In this document: in pieces, positions 42,700 through 53,255 of the stretch
Layout: each line of letters starts with the position of its first letter
Numbering within the stretch: position 1 is the stretch's first letter
NCBI RefSeq assembly: GCF_000002875.2
Contig: NC_009420.2
Location: 432,001 to 496,000 of the forward strand
DNA from: Leishmania infantum JPCM5
Lineage: Eukaryota; Euglenozoa; Kinetoplastea; Trypanosomatida; Trypanosomatidae
DNA length: 64,000 nucleotides
Direction of reading: 5' to 3'
The notes under the pieces: generated by a model
Databases searched by the model: none
Seen by the model: only the letters and a program-made list of their open reading frames with translations
Told to the model about the DNA's origin: nothing
Made by a program: the position numbers and the translations under genes

Positions 42700-43473
42700 A
42701 TGTTCACGTTGTTATGTTGCGCAGACTTGGCGGGCAACAAGGTGAACCTCGAGATCGCCCTAGAGACCTTTCCAGCCACGCTTCGGTGCCTGGAGAGTGA
42801 CATCGCTCGTATTTTTAGCCGTGAGGTGGAGGAGTCGGGTACAGGAGAGCATCGCACAAATGTGGCGGAACCCTTTCAAGTAATGAGTGTCGTCATCTAC
42901 GATGACGTGCTGCTGCGCTGGACAAAGCTCAAATCACTGGCACAACTGCACGAGTACGACCAGCTGTATGTCTTTCAGCCGCAGACGCAGTGGCACGTGG
43001 ACCTGCAGAAGGAGCTGCCACCCCCGCGGCCACCAGCGCGCAGTCGAGCATCCTCCCTAACTGGGACCTCGGGCGCGTTGGCATCGCTGCATGTCAACGG
43101 CCGCGCGTCCTCTCCGTGGCCGAGGAGCGGTCTTAGCACTCGAGTTTCTGCCGCCGCGGATGTCGATACATCGCATTCACCTGTTCCGAGCCGGTCGCCG
43201 GCGCGAGCACAGTTGGAGGAGCATCGCCGTGAGGAGGAGCGACTGGCGCACCGGTTGGCAACCCTGCGGAGGGAGCGGGAGCTCCTCGAGCGTGAGGCGC
43301 AGCGGGAGGAAGAGGAGGAGCGTCGCCGCCGCTCCCTCGAGACGTACCGGCTGCTGAAGTGCAAGGAGGAAGAAATATGGTCTCAGCGGGACGCATTAGC
43401 GAGGGCGGAGGAGGAGTTCCGCCAATTTCTGGCGGAGAAGCAGCGATTGATGGGGCAGTCCCCAACGCCCTGA
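42700..43473 (+). CDS. BILBO1 N-terminal-domain-like protein with coiled coil
   Basis: Predicted 257-aa protein in two parts. Residues about 1-105 match the ubiquitin-like N-terminal domain of BILBO1, the flagellar pocket collar scaffold of trypanosomes. Key matches are NKVNLEIAL near the start, IYDDVLLRWTKL in the middle and the signature LYVFQPQTQWHVDLQKELPPP (from about residue 89). A Pro/Ser/Ala-rich linker follows. Residues about 168-255 are a heptad-like, Glu/Arg-rich coiled coil. The EF-hands and long leucine-zipper tail of BILBO1 are absent, so this is not BILBO1 itself but a smaller relative with the same fold, probably at the basal body, flagellar pocket or another cytoskeletal site. 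Confidence 0.85.
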   Translation: MFTLLCCADLAGNKVNLEIALETFPATLRCLESDIARIFSREVEESGTGEHRTNVAEPFQVMSVVIYDDVLLRWTKLKSLAQLHEYDQLYVFQPQTQWHVDLQKELPPPRPPARSRASSLTGTSGALASLHVNGRASSPWPRSGLSTRVSAAADVDTSHSPVPSRSPARAQLEEHRREEERLAHRLATLRRERELLEREAQREEEEERRRRSLETYRLLKCKEEEIWSQRDALARAEEEFRQFLAEKQRLMGQSPTP

Positions 43474-44293
43474 GTGAGGGGAAGCCTCCGGAAAATCACA
43501 TGCCTTCGCCGCGCTGGCGACTGCCCCTCACACTGGTGCACGTCATACCTCTCAGCGCGTCGAGCGTCTAGTCCTCTTTTCGCGCTTCCCCTCCGTCACT
43601 GGATGTCAAGGCCACTCTCTCCCCCCCGTCGCCTTCCTCGCTAGACTGTATATCGCGAACGCACACAGAGAAACGCAACCGAAGAAAATGAAAATAACCT
43701 CGTCGAATATACACAATGCCGGTTGGCACCCTGCAGAAGTGATAGTGGCTCTCGTTTGGCGAAGCGCTTTGCCGGCAACTGGGCAGTACCGAGGCATATA
43801 GGCTCGTCGCGAATTAGAAGGGCTTCTTCTAACACACGTCGCTAGCTCGCTCGCTCCCTCTCTCTGCCTGCATGCTTGCATAGGATGCTTGTACTGGCAC
43901 CCCTTTGCCGTGCGTCTCTACCGTTTGTTGGTGTATTCATGTATGCTTCTTCTCTTCTGCGCTTCTTTCTGTCCTTTCATCTGTAGTGCTTGCACGCCTC
44001 TCTGACTTGCACACAACCACGTCGTTGTGTAGGACGTCGGTACTCGCAAAACGCCGCGGTCGTGTTTCTGGTGTATGCGGCACCCTCTGTTCATCGCATA
44101 GGGGGTGTCTCGGCGGTGTTTTGTTCTTATCTGGGGGAAGTCGCTTGGGGGGGCCGAGATGCACAAGTAATTTACTTCGGAGACCAAACGGCACACGCCG
44201 GTAACCGCAGCGCCCTGCGCGGCCTTCTAGACTCCTTTGCATGAGTGCATTCACGGTAAGAGCACATCGTTTCTTAGTTGCCTTGCTGCGAAG
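43474..44293 (+). other. Intercistronic region, no gene seen
   Basis: Mixed sequence with a pyrimidine-rich patch at 43850-43990. The acceptor for the next gene is not evident. No gene is supported. Confidence 0.5.
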
Positions 44294-45580
44294 ATGCAAC
44301 CTGGCGCCGAGATGAGCTGCGGCTCGTACGCGGCGTTCCACTCGTTGGGAAACGCACTTCGTCGACCGAAATCGGACTACAGCATATCACTGGAGGCCAG
44401 GGGTCGTAGCGAAAAAAAGATCCCCCATAAGAGCACGAGCGCAAGCTCGTACACTGCGGTAGAGCAAACAGGACCGCATCGTAGCTCCCCGCGCTGGAGC
44501 TTCGTTCGTGAGACGGCTGGTGTGATGCAGCCCGCAACGGCTGTGGCGAGAAGGACCCCTGCTTTGCTTTCGACCCCACGCGATCAGCGTACGCCCACGC
44601 CGCAGCACGCTCAGACGCCGCCGCGCAGTGAGCAGCACGTGACTATCGCTGGCTCTGATGCTTACATGGATGAGGCTGCCTCTGCACTTCTCTCGGAACT
44701 TCAGCAGGTGGTAGTGCGTGTGTCGCATCAGATGGTCGAGGAGCGGCGCCGTGCCGCTCAACAGCGCAAGCAGATCTGTGCGCTGGAGGTGATCGTGGCG
44801 GAGCAAGAAGCGATGCTGGATGCCCTGCGAGCGCAGCGCGATGCTGCACAGTGTGAAAATAGCCGGCTTCTGAAAAGCTACCAGCAGAAGTTACGCTGGC
44901 GGGGTGCCGACCCTGTTCAGGCGGCTCGACGTAGTCCTGACATTTGCGGCACATCGGGTACGCGCGTTTCAGCGGCGCAAGTAGACAACGTAGTGCAGGC
45001 TGAGTTCCGACGCCTCTCTACCATTTCTGAGCCATGTCTTTTTAGCGGGTTCGACGATGTAAGCCCTGGTGTCGCTGCCGTGTTGCGGTCGCTGGCGACG
45101 CAGGTACTTCAGCTGCAGGCTGCTGCGCAAAAAGACGAATTAGAGGCATGCAATATATCAAAGGACGCGCAACCTGCTCCGGTGCAGCCTCATGCAGCAT
45201 CCTCGTCGCTTCGTGCAAGTGCACGAGCAACTTCGACTTCTTCGCTCCTGCCAGCTTTCAACAGGAGCGCACCAGCTGACGACCACGGCAAGGCTGGCGT
45301 CGTGGACCGCGTGACGCCGGTTGCGGCGCTAGAAAAGCGAAAGAAAGCATCCGTGTTTGCAGCTGCCACAGCGGGACCGAACTATTCTCCCTCGGAGAGA
45401 GCTGGTCACACAAATGGCGAGGAGGCTGAGTTGCACTGCGTCGATCTGGACGCCGGGACGAACGGCGATGCGCATGCAGCAGCATGCATGGCGTCCGAGG
45501 CAAGCGCATCGGTGGGGAGCTCCGTGTACGAGGATGCGGCCTCCATCTTGTCTGACATACGTGCCCGCTACGGTCTGTAA
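44294..45580 (+). CDS. Hypothetical coiled-coil protein
   Basis: Predicted 428-aa protein. The first 110 residues are Ser/Thr/Pro-rich. A long helix follows (about 118-195), with SALLSELQQVVVRVSHQMVEERRRAAQQRKQICALEVIVAEQEAMLDALRAQRDA forming a clear coiled coil. A second short ordered part is VAAVLRSLATQVLQLQAA. The tail is low complexity but ends in a helix with SVYEDAASILSDIRARYGL, which looks like a short conserved C-terminal motif. The features suit a cytoskeletal or basal-body protein, though nothing specific identifies it. Its position next to the BILBO1-domain gene may be chance, as neighbours in these units are usually unrelated. The TTG-opened extension was trimmed to ATG 44294. Confidence 0.75.
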   Translation: MQPGAEMSCGSYAAFHSLGNALRRPKSDYSISLEARGRSEKKIPHKSTSASSYTAVEQTGPHRSSPRWSFVRETAGVMQPATAVARRTPALLSTPRDQRTPTPQHAQTPPRSEQHVTIAGSDAYMDEAASALLSELQQVVVRVSHQMVEERRRAAQQRKQICALEVIVAEQEAMLDALRAQRDAAQCENSRLLKSYQQKLRWRGADPVQAARRSPDICGTSGTRVSAAQVDNVVQAEFRRLSTISEPCLFSGFDDVSPGVAAVLRSLATQVLQLQAAAQKDELEACNISKDAQPAPVQPHAASSSLRASARATSTSSLLPAFNRSAPADDHGKAGVVDRVTPVAALEKRKKASVFAAATAGPNYSPSERAGHTNGEEAELHCVDLDAGTNGDAHAAACMASEASASVGSSVYEDAASILSDIRARYGL

Positions 45581-46327
45581 CGTAGAGGGGTGCGAGTTGC
45601 GGAAACAGAGACGCCTCGGGAGAAGAGGCCGTATGGCGAAAAGAAAAAGATGTCAAGCTCACGTTTGGCTTGCGTGCGCTTGCATGTCGTCCGAGGCGTG
45701 GAGTGCGGTGGGAGGCCACGCTGCTGCTGGCAACTGGGGCGCCTGGGCATACTCACACTCATGCAGACGCGCAGCGAGTTGTAAATTCTGTCGTGATTCG
45801 ATTTTCTTTTTCTAGAGGTGTACCGGTGCGCAGATGGCAATGTGGTTTTTTTTGCTTGAAAAACATGTACACACACCCTAGCAAAGGCGCAGCGCTTAAC
45901 TTCAATGTACCGAGTGAAGGCCCGCATGCTTGCGTAAGTTGCTGTGTCCGTGTGCGCGTTGTCGATTCGCCGTTCGCTGTTTTCTGACCGGAGGCCGCGT
46001 ATTCGCACGCTTATGTGATGCTGGTGCATCCTCCCCCCGCCCCTGCATGAAAGCCGGCCTCACCGTATGCACGCGTCTGCGCTTCGTTACAATTTTGTTT
46101 CGGCCTCATTCCTCATCATCTTCTCCCACACATGGACGACAATCTACGTAACCACGTACTTGTCTGACGACGCACCTTTGCAAAATACTCTGTTTCTTGT
46201 CGGAGAGGTGGACAATCTATCCGTCACAGGCGATAGCCCGACTACCCATCCGGTGTCCACGCTACACATACACACGCACAGGCTTCTACGTACCGGTACG
46301 CCTTTCCTTTTTCGGCACTCAGTCTCA
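45581..46327 (+). other. Intercistronic region, no gene seen
   Basis: Mixed sequence without a protein-like frame. An ATG at 46067 is in frame with the next gene, but the extension translates pyrimidine-rich leader. Confidence 0.5.
46301..46322 (+). promoter_or_regulatory. Pyrimidine tract and likely spliced-leader acceptor
   Basis: The run CCTTTCCTTTTTCGGCACTCAG gives an AG at 46321-46322, leaving a 5-nt leader before ATG 46328. Confidence 0.55.
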
Positions 46328-47422
46328 ATGTGGAAGGCGGTTTGTCGCAGAAAAGATGCCGCGCTTGCAATGCTTCCAGTCCGTTGTAGGCCACCAATGT
46401 GTTGCCGTGCCCTCCTACGCACCCGGACATCCTTCGTCTCTGGCGTCGTTTCGACGGCCTGCCCTGTGCTGGTGATGTCGGCGCGGCGATGGTGCGCGAC
46501 ACCGCCGCCACACGGCACCGGCTCCTCTGGTTCACAGTCCATAGATGAGGAGGCTGTCGTTCGCGCTGCCAAGTGGAGTTCGTCCAACTTCGAGGAGCGA
46601 TTGGGCTTCCGTGCCGGTGAGACTATCACTGAGGAGCGTCTGAAGCGCCACTACCGCATTCTTGCAAAGCACTACCACCCGGACACGTCTGCGGGAAGCG
46701 GCAGCAGCAACGGCGTAGGGTGTGAGGGGGAGACAAGCGCTGGCAGGGATGGTGCCTTCCAGAGCATAAAAGAGGCGTATGATGTGGTCAACGCTGCGGT
46801 GAAGCAAGGTGGTCGACGGGGCGGCAATGCCTCGCGCGGGTTCTCCGCGGAAGACTTCGCTGGGGGCTTTGAGTTCTCTGACGAAGCGCGGCGTCGCTCT
46901 CAGATGCGACTCCTTGGCGACGCGGTCCTGCTTTTCGTGTTCATGACAGTGGCCTTTATTGGAATTGTGAGCAGCCACAACAAGTCACGCATGCAGTCTC
47001 GCTATCTTTGGCACCTGGTCGGGATCTTCTTTATAATTCAACTCTTCCCACGCCTGTTTGCGGCGGCCATCCTCTTCGCTGTGCATTCGATGCATCTGCT
47101 CGAGAAAGCAACGCTGCAGGAGCAAGCGGCTATCTCGCTCATCGTGGAGCGGACTGAGAATGCCTGCTCTGTGCAGCTGGACGGTCTGAGGACCGAGGCG
47201 CAGCCGAACGTTGTAGTCCAAGTGACAACGACAGCAGACGCCGACAACGAAGCTGCAGAGAGGGTTTCCTCGACACTCACCTTCGACAAGGGCGTCACAG
47301 CATTTACGCTACCTGTGCCAGTCAATTTGAGCTGTGTCTACCACGTCAAAGCAGTGGATGAGGCACGCAAGATAGTACTGGTGGATCGGTCACTCTCGGC
47401 GAGGATGCCGGCGACCGTCTAG
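46328..47422 (+). CDS. J-domain (DnaJ) protein with membrane segments, probably mitochondrial
   Basis: Predicted 364-aa protein. The J-domain runs from about 91 to 155, with FEERLGFRAGETITEERLKRHYRILAKHYHPDTS and AFQSIKEAYDVVNAA; the HPD triad is at 117-119. Between helices II and III there is a low-complexity insert (SAGSGSSNGVG...GRDG), unusual in a J-domain. Two hydrophobic segments follow (about 199-217 and 229-256). The C-terminal domain is about 100 residues with beta-like composition. The N-terminus is basic, Cys-rich and free of acids until the KD at 10-11, and may be a mitochondrial presequence. J-proteins recruit and activate Hsp70 partners; a membrane-anchored one could act at the inner mitochondrial membrane. 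Confidence 0.85.
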   Translation: MWKAVCRRKDAALAMLPVRCRPPMCCRALLRTRTSFVSGVVSTACPVLVMSARRWCATPPPHGTGSSGSQSIDEEAVVRAAKWSSSNFEERLGFRAGETITEERLKRHYRILAKHYHPDTSAGSGSSNGVGCEGETSAGRDGAFQSIKEAYDVVNAAVKQGGRRGGNASRGFSAEDFAGGFEFSDEARRRSQMRLLGDAVLLFVFMTVAFIGIVSSHNKSRMQSRYLWHLVGIFFIIQLFPRLFAAAILFAVHSMHLLEKATLQEQAAISLIVERTENACSVQLDGLRTEAQPNVVVQVTTTADADNEAAERVSSTLTFDKGVTAFTLPVPVNLSCVYHVKAVDEARKIVLVDRSLSARMPATV

Positions 47423-48379
47423 CGCGCGGCAAATCAGCCTCGATCTTGCCTCTATGGTTTTGTCATGACCGTCTTTGCCCGCTGTCTCCACTAAAGCCAG
47501 AACGGTAAGTGCGAGCTGCTAGCGGAGACGCTTATGGAGAGGGAAGGGTTTCCGGGATATGCGGCATATGGAGGAGCACACATGAATCTCGCTTTCGCTT
47601 GTCCTTGGGGCACCTGTGTCGCGGTGTTCGCATCACGTTTCTGTGCTTTAAAGCGTCTTTGTTGTTGTTGTTGTTGTTGCGTGTGTGCGTGCGTGCATAT
47701 GCGTGTCATCACAGAGCCCACCGTCGCGTCTTTTTGTAATGATCAAGGTACCTGTATGGCTAACCTCGCTGGCCCTCGGCCACCGCGCTTTTCTGTGTGG
47801 TGTGTGCATAGGGTGGGAGTAGTCTTCACCAGCCACGGCAGAATATCCGAATAGCTGGGAGGGATGAGGAACACACAAGAAAACCCGAGAAGACTCGAAT
47901 GCTCTTCCTCCGCGAAGACGGGACGCTTCACCGGCACAGCTGAGGTCGTACGTTACCTCCTCCCTCTCCGTGGCCCTTTCGTCCTCTGGCTTACTGACAT
48001 CGACAGAGGCGCGCGCGATGTGCAGCACGTTTATGCCATACGTCTTCTTGGCGCGGTTCCGCGGGCTAGGCTTCATTGTTGTGTGTGATTCTTCATCTCC
48101 CGCCGCCGTCGCTGCTGCTGCTGCCGCCCCCCCCCCCACTCCGACACCCGCCTAAATCTCGCTTGCTCACCATGGATCTGCGCTGCACGCCAAGCAACCT
48201 TCCCCTTCTCCCTCTCCTGAGTGCTCAAGGCAGGCGCACGCCAAAAAAGAGAATAATAATAACTAAATAAACTGGCCTACTTCGGCACCTTCATCAACGG
48301 AGAAAGCGGATCTGCCAAGCGGGTTCCGCCTGTTTGTTCGGTGCTGTCCTTTTCTCGTCCTACAAACGGTGCTTTAATC
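47423..48379 (+). other. Intercistronic region, no gene seen
   Basis: Contains a (TTG)n run near 47660-47680, a (CTG)n/C-rich patch at 48100-48145 and an A-rich patch at 48240-48270. The pyrimidine-rich end at 48325-48365 probably guides splicing. No gene is supported. Confidence 0.5.
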
Positions 48380-50515
48380 ATGTCGTCGGCGCCGTCCACG
48401 CTCTCGGCGGATCAGCAGCGCCTGTTCGACCGGATGAATCGCGAGTACTCAAATCGAGAGTACAGCAAGGCGCTGCGCACGTCGGAATGCATTCTAAGGG
48501 TCGTCCCAGATCACGTGGACACGTTTGCCGGCCGCGGGCTTGTTCTGTACAACATGGAGAGGCAGGAAGAGGGTTACGAATCCATTAAGCAGGCTATCCT
48601 CCTCAACCCCAAGTCGATGGTGGCCTGGCACGCGTTAGGCATGTGCCAGCGGCTTGACAAGAAGTTTGGCGAGGCAGTGAAGGCATTCAAGCGTGCGCTG
48701 ACATTTGATCCGGCGAACACGGAGGTGCTGCGCGATTTGGCGTCAGCGTGCATTCAAGTGCGTGACTGGCCTCTGTTCCTGGAGGCGCGTGAGAAGATGG
48801 TCACGGCAAAGGCGAGTGTGCGCGCAAACTGGGTGGCGCTCTCGTGCGGTCACCGCATACTAGGCCACAGCAGGATTGCCGCAGCTGTCATGGATACCAT
48901 GACTTCCATCATGGACGCTGGCGACAATCCCGTCGAAGTGAGCGAGGCACAATTGTATCGCGTCGAGCTGGAGCTGGAGAGCGGGGCACCGCAGCGTGCG
49001 TTGGAGCTGCTCAAGAAGCACGACAGCGAGATCATCGACGTGGAGACGAAGCTGCTGCTGCGTGCCAAGGCGCACGCGCAGCTCGGTCAACGCATGGAAG
49101 CGGAGAAACGCTACATAGAGGTGATCTCGATGGGTGTGTCGGAGGCGGACAGCATCGCAGCCCTGGCTCACCTGCGGAAGATCCCGCTCGACCGCTACCT
49201 TCGCCCGGCAGCGGGGTACACGGAGAAGTACATGGAGATCATCGACCGTGTCCTGAAGGCATGCCCAAAGTGCGACTACGCAAAACGCCACGCGCTGGAC
49301 TGCGTGCCAATCGCGGAGTTCAGTGAGCGTCTCGCCGCCTTCGCCACACCCTACATCCAGCGCATGATTCCGTCCTTGTTCAGCGTGCTCAAGTCATTGT
49401 ACGTGGATGCCGAGCGAGCGGCAATCATAGGTGACGTCTTCGCGATGATGGAGCGGGAGCTGGAGGCCAAGGACTTCTCTCGTTTTGGCGGGGAAGCGAA
49501 CCCGTGCTACATTCTTTGGGTGCGCACGTTTCTCGCGTCGCACTACCGCCGCACCGGCGAATACGCGCTGGCGCATGCCTACATTGAAAAGGCCATCAAC
49601 CACACACCAACACTAGAGCTGCTTTACCTGGAAAAAGCGAAGATATTTGCGCGCGAGGGCAAGACGGCCGAGGCAGCCGAGCAGGCTGATTTGGCGCGGA
49701 GGTTGGATTTGCAGGACAAGTACCTGAATAGCAAGGCGGCCAAATACTACTTCCGCGACAATCAGGTGGAGAGGGGGGAGGCGACGATGCAGCTCTTCTA
49801 CAAACCGTCGGTGGTGACGGGTGACACCTACCTCACAGCACTCGAATCGCAGTGCTATTGGTATGAGCGCGAGGTGGGAGAAGCCTTCTACCGCAGAGGC
49901 GACTACATCTCCGCGTTGCAGAACCTTCTCATGTTCGAGCGCCACCATGAGCAGAACCACTGCGAGCTCAGCGACTTCCACAACTACGTATTTCGGCGCA
50001 ATACCATGCGCCCGTGGTTCGACGTGTTGGACTGCGACGACAACATGGGTCGGAACAAATTCTTCTTGAAGTTTTGCCCTGCCATTGTGCGCACTTACAT
50101 GCGCATTCATGAAAAAGGCGAGGAAGCTGTGCGGGCTGCGCACGTGCCGAGGCCAGAACTGAAATTTGACGCGATCGCCGCAGACGAAGTGAAGCGGATG
50201 AAGCAGCAGCAGAAGGACTACTACATCAGCGACGTGGACCTGTCAGAGCCTCTGGTCAAGGCGAGCCGCTACATGGGATACCTCTTGGCCCACCGGAGCA
50301 CCCAAGCCAGTACGCATACGCTCGCCATCGAGCTGTACACGGCGGCTGCCAAGCCTCTCCTTGTCGCTCGTTCGCTTCTTTCTCTTCACCGACAGCGGTA
50401 CAACAAGACTAAGGAACTTGCTGTGGCCTTCAAGACTGGGCTGTACACCACGACAACCATGGACTCTCGCGTGCAGGCTGTTGTTGATGAGATCCTTGCC
50501 ACCTTGCTGGAGTAG
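48380..50515 (+). CDS. NAA15: N-terminal acetyltransferase A auxiliary subunit (NAA15-like)
   Basis: Predicted 711-aa all-helical tetratricopeptide-type scaffold, the ribosome-binding auxiliary subunit of the NatA complex, which acetylates the N-termini of nascent proteins with the catalytic subunit NAA10. Family landmarks: the N-terminal TPRs (REYSKALRTSECILRVVPDHVDTFAGRGLVLYNM, then GYESIKQAILLNPKSMVAWHALGM), the block AFKRALTFDPANTEVLRDLA, LYRVELELESGAPQRALELL, and the late block AKYYFRDNQVERGEATM with QCYWYEREVGEAFYRRGDYISALQNL and DFHNYVFRRNTMRPWFDVL. The last two are typical of NAA15. It is shorter than the human protein (866 aa) at the C-terminus. ATG 48380 was chosen over an upstream GTG. 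Confidence 0.92.
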   Translation: MSSAPSTLSADQQRLFDRMNREYSNREYSKALRTSECILRVVPDHVDTFAGRGLVLYNMERQEEGYESIKQAILLNPKSMVAWHALGMCQRLDKKFGEAVKAFKRALTFDPANTEVLRDLASACIQVRDWPLFLEAREKMVTAKASVRANWVALSCGHRILGHSRIAAAVMDTMTSIMDAGDNPVEVSEAQLYRVELELESGAPQRALELLKKHDSEIIDVETKLLLRAKAHAQLGQRMEAEKRYIEVISMGVSEADSIAALAHLRKIPLDRYLRPAAGYTEKYMEIIDRVLKACPKCDYAKRHALDCVPIAEFSERLAAFATPYIQRMIPSLFSVLKSLYVDAERAAIIGDVFAMMERELEAKDFSRFGGEANPCYILWVRTFLASHYRRTGEYALAHAYIEKAINHTPTLELLYLEKAKIFAREGKTAEAAEQADLARRLDLQDKYLNSKAAKYYFRDNQVERGEATMQLFYKPSVVTGDTYLTALESQCYWYEREVGEAFYRRGDYISALQNLLMFERHHEQNHCELSDFHNYVFRRNTMRPWFDVLDCDDNMGRNKFFLKFCPAIVRTYMRIHEKGEEAVRAAHVPRPELKFDAIAADEVKRMKQQQKDYYISDVDLSEPLVKASRYMGYLLAHRSTQASTHTLAIELYTAAAKPLLVARSLLSLHRQRYNKTKELAVAFKTGLYTTTTMDSRVQAVVDEILATLLE

Positions 50516-51412
50516 TGGATAACGGACGACTCCCACTCCCCCCCCTCGAACCAAAAAATAATGGGAGGCACGCCTTCATGCATGGCGGTGCGGGTGGTTT
50601 CCTTTTCCGTTGTGATTCATGGCGTGCGGGTGTGCTGTTGTGGAGAGAAGTGGGGCCATGAGGTGAATGCAGGAAGGCAGATTTCGTCAGGCGAATGCCC
50701 TTGTCTTTGACCGCACGGGCGCACATGCGTACACAGGCTTGTGTGTGCGCGCGTGCGCGTGTGCGTGCGTCTTTTGGGTACACCGTCAGTTCTGTTAACC
50801 TTGTAATGCGGCGAAGCCTCCGTTGTCTTTACAGTGCGGTGTGTTTCTTATCGCTCTAGTTCTTTTAAGGAGCCTCCCCGTCCACCTCCTCCTCCTCCAC
50901 AGCCTCCTTTCAATACACATCCATGCACCCCCGTGTACTCGATCACACTGTCTGGGGAAAAAGAAAACAGAAGTTCTCTCCGTCCCTTGGACGTAGTGCA
51001 GAGATTAGCACGAGCATAGTGGCAGTGTGGATAGTAACCTCGCTTGACAGAGAGAGGGAGGAACGGGGTACGGCGAACGCTGCAACAAGCATCGTGCACG
51101 GGGAGTGGCAACGGAGCACACGGGAGCGAATTTGGCGTAGGTTTGCAAAGAAGGTGCGCGTATTCCCAGGCCGACTAGGCCTCACAAGAGAACGAATATG
51201 TAGGACTTCCCGGCTCTCCATATCGAGTTCAGGAAAGAAGCAGAAACAAGGCAGCTCAGCCCACAATCCGCATGTCATATGTTCGGGTTATGATCGACCG
51301 AAACCAACGCATTTCTCTATCTGCATCTGCGTTTTTCTTCCTCACGCACGCCTCGCTGCGTCACGGGGAGCTGTTACCGAAACAGAAAGTACAAAGAAGA
51401 AGGAAAAGTGCG
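50516..51412 (+). other. Intercistronic region, no gene seen
   Basis: Mixed sequence with GT-rich alternating runs (50740-50770) and a pyrimidine-rich segment at 50860-50905. No gene is supported. The acceptor for the next gene may lie near 51280-51360. Confidence 0.5.
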
Positions 51413-52132
51413 ATGCCGAAATTGTGCGTGGAGTATTCCAAGTCGGGACGAGCCAAGTGCTCCAACACGTCATGCGGCAAGAAGATTGAGAAGCACGAGC
51501 TACGAATCGGCACCGAGGTAATCATGCCATTTAGCGAGGAGGGAGTAGAGTCATGGAAATGGCGCCACCTCTGCTGCTTCACGGAGCGACAGCTGAGCAA
51601 TGCAAGGAGCAGCGGTGACATTGACGCCATTCAAGGCGAGGGCGACTTGGCACCCGCCGACAAGGCACTCGTGCAGAAGATGCGTGAAGGTAGGCTCGTC
51701 GGTGATACGTCCATCCTTGGACGTATTGGCGACATCGCACACTCCTCAGTGAGCGAGGAACTAAAGGGAAAGGGCAGCAAAGCCACCAAGCCAAAGGCAA
51801 AGGCGAGCGGCTCTGCGGACGATGGGGGCTTACCGTCCGCTTCTGCTGGCGAGAAGCGACCACCTGCGCCGCCGCGGAAAACAAAGATACCGAACACCAA
51901 GAAGCAAGATGATGATGCTGATTCCGAAGCGACAGAGGAGTACGAAGTGGCTGTCGAGGCTGTGACGGGAAAGCCGAAATGCCCGTATGGGGCCCACTGC
52001 TTTCGCACAACCGAGGAGCACTTCCGGCAGTACACGCATGGCGACGATAACGGCACCGCAGCCGATGCTGCAGTCCCGTCTGACCACAGCAGCGCCAAAC
52101 TCAAGCCCGTGATAAAACGAAGAAAGCTGTAG
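51413..52132 (+). CDS. Zinc-finger protein with PARP-type and PBZ fingers
   Basis: Predicted 239-aa protein. The N-terminus matches the PARP/DNA ligase III zinc finger: YSKSGRAKCSNTSCGKKIEKHELRIGT followed by ESWKWRHLCCF. Likely zinc ligands are C16, C21, H52 and C55, with 30 residues between the second and third as in the family, although the first pair is spaced x4 rather than x2. This fold senses DNA breaks. Near the C-terminus, KCPYGAHCFRTTEEHFRQYTH fits the poly(ADP-ribose)-binding finger exactly, as C190-x5-C196-x6-H203-x5-H209. The linker is Lys/Pro/Ala-rich and the end (KPVIKRRKL) is nuclear-localisation-like. It probably acts in DNA-damage response in the nucleus. It is the last gene of the plus-strand unit. 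Confidence 0.88.
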   Translation: MPKLCVEYSKSGRAKCSNTSCGKKIEKHELRIGTEVIMPFSEEGVESWKWRHLCCFTERQLSNARSSGDIDAIQGEGDLAPADKALVQKMREGRLVGDTSILGRIGDIAHSSVSEELKGKGSKATKPKAKASGSADDGGLPSASAGEKRPPAPPRKTKIPNTKKQDDDADSEATEEYEVAVEAVTGKPKCPYGAHCFRTTEEHFRQYTHGDDNGTAADAAVPSDHSSAKLKPVIKRRKL

Positions 52133-53255
52133 CATAGTGTGCGGCAACACTACATGCGCTATCGCCGAACGCACTTGGGCACTGGCAATTTCTAGTTGGC
52201 GAGGGAGTCGTGTCACGCTGAAGGCCAGCCAACGGCGCGTTAGACATGTTGCCAGTACCGGGACCTACGGTAGCGGCACCAAAATTCTCTATTAGTGTTA
52301 TCGCTGTGGAAACGTCCAGTTCAGTCTGCTGCAAGCATGCGGTGACGTTTGTCGCGCCGCCCCTCGTTCACTGGAGACTCCCACCAAAGAGGATCTCACG
52401 TGGCCGTAGATTTGACTAACAGCAGGTGCGCTCACGTCTCCAACGCAGCCTACGAGCTTCTCCTCTTTCCCACTCGCTCACGACTTTCTTCTTTTGTGCG
52501 CATCTGTTCTCGACATGATGGCTTCAGCGCAGTGGGGGCTTGCAACAGTTCTACGTTCTTCTGAACTGCCGTGCGCGTTTTTTTTCTGCGTGTGCGTGCG
52601 TTTGCGCCAACCGTGCGAGTCGCGGCCATCGTCCTGTCGGCTTTCTGACGTGACACGCCCGGAGGCACAAGCGCCACAAAAAACTGCCTGCGCTTCCGGC
52701 CGAGTGCGTCTCGGTGCTTGAGCGAGAATCTCGCGCAGGGACTCACCCCGTCTTCTTAACCGCAGGGGAAGACGTTGGAGCTCAAGGCAAAAAAAAAAGC
52801 ATTGAAGGAAAAGGAAATCCAGCCTGAGGCAACTGCACAGCATACCTGCCGCAAGCACCCTTTTGTAGACCCGCGGAGGACGAACCTGCACCATGTCCAC
52901 GCAGCACACATCTACAACGTTCCTTGAGCGCTGTCCTCGTGTGGCGCCGCTCCTCACCTCCTTCGCTATCTGTTTTTCCTTCGCTCCTGCGCGCACCCGC
53001 AATCAAGCCCCACCGCGAAGAAACAAGGCCAACAGTTCTGACCCTGCATCTTATCCATGCACGCTGCATCCTTTTTTCTCCACCCCGTCTCCTTACTCTC
53101 TGTTCACCCGCTCCAACCGCTCGCTCTCCTCTCAAGGTACCGCGAAACTGCAAGGACACCTTGCACGCCTTCATCGAGTCCGTGTGAGGCGCCGCACGGG
53201 ACAGCGCCAAAGCGGGCACGCGTGCTTTTTGCGTCGGGGCGATTGGGGAAAAATG

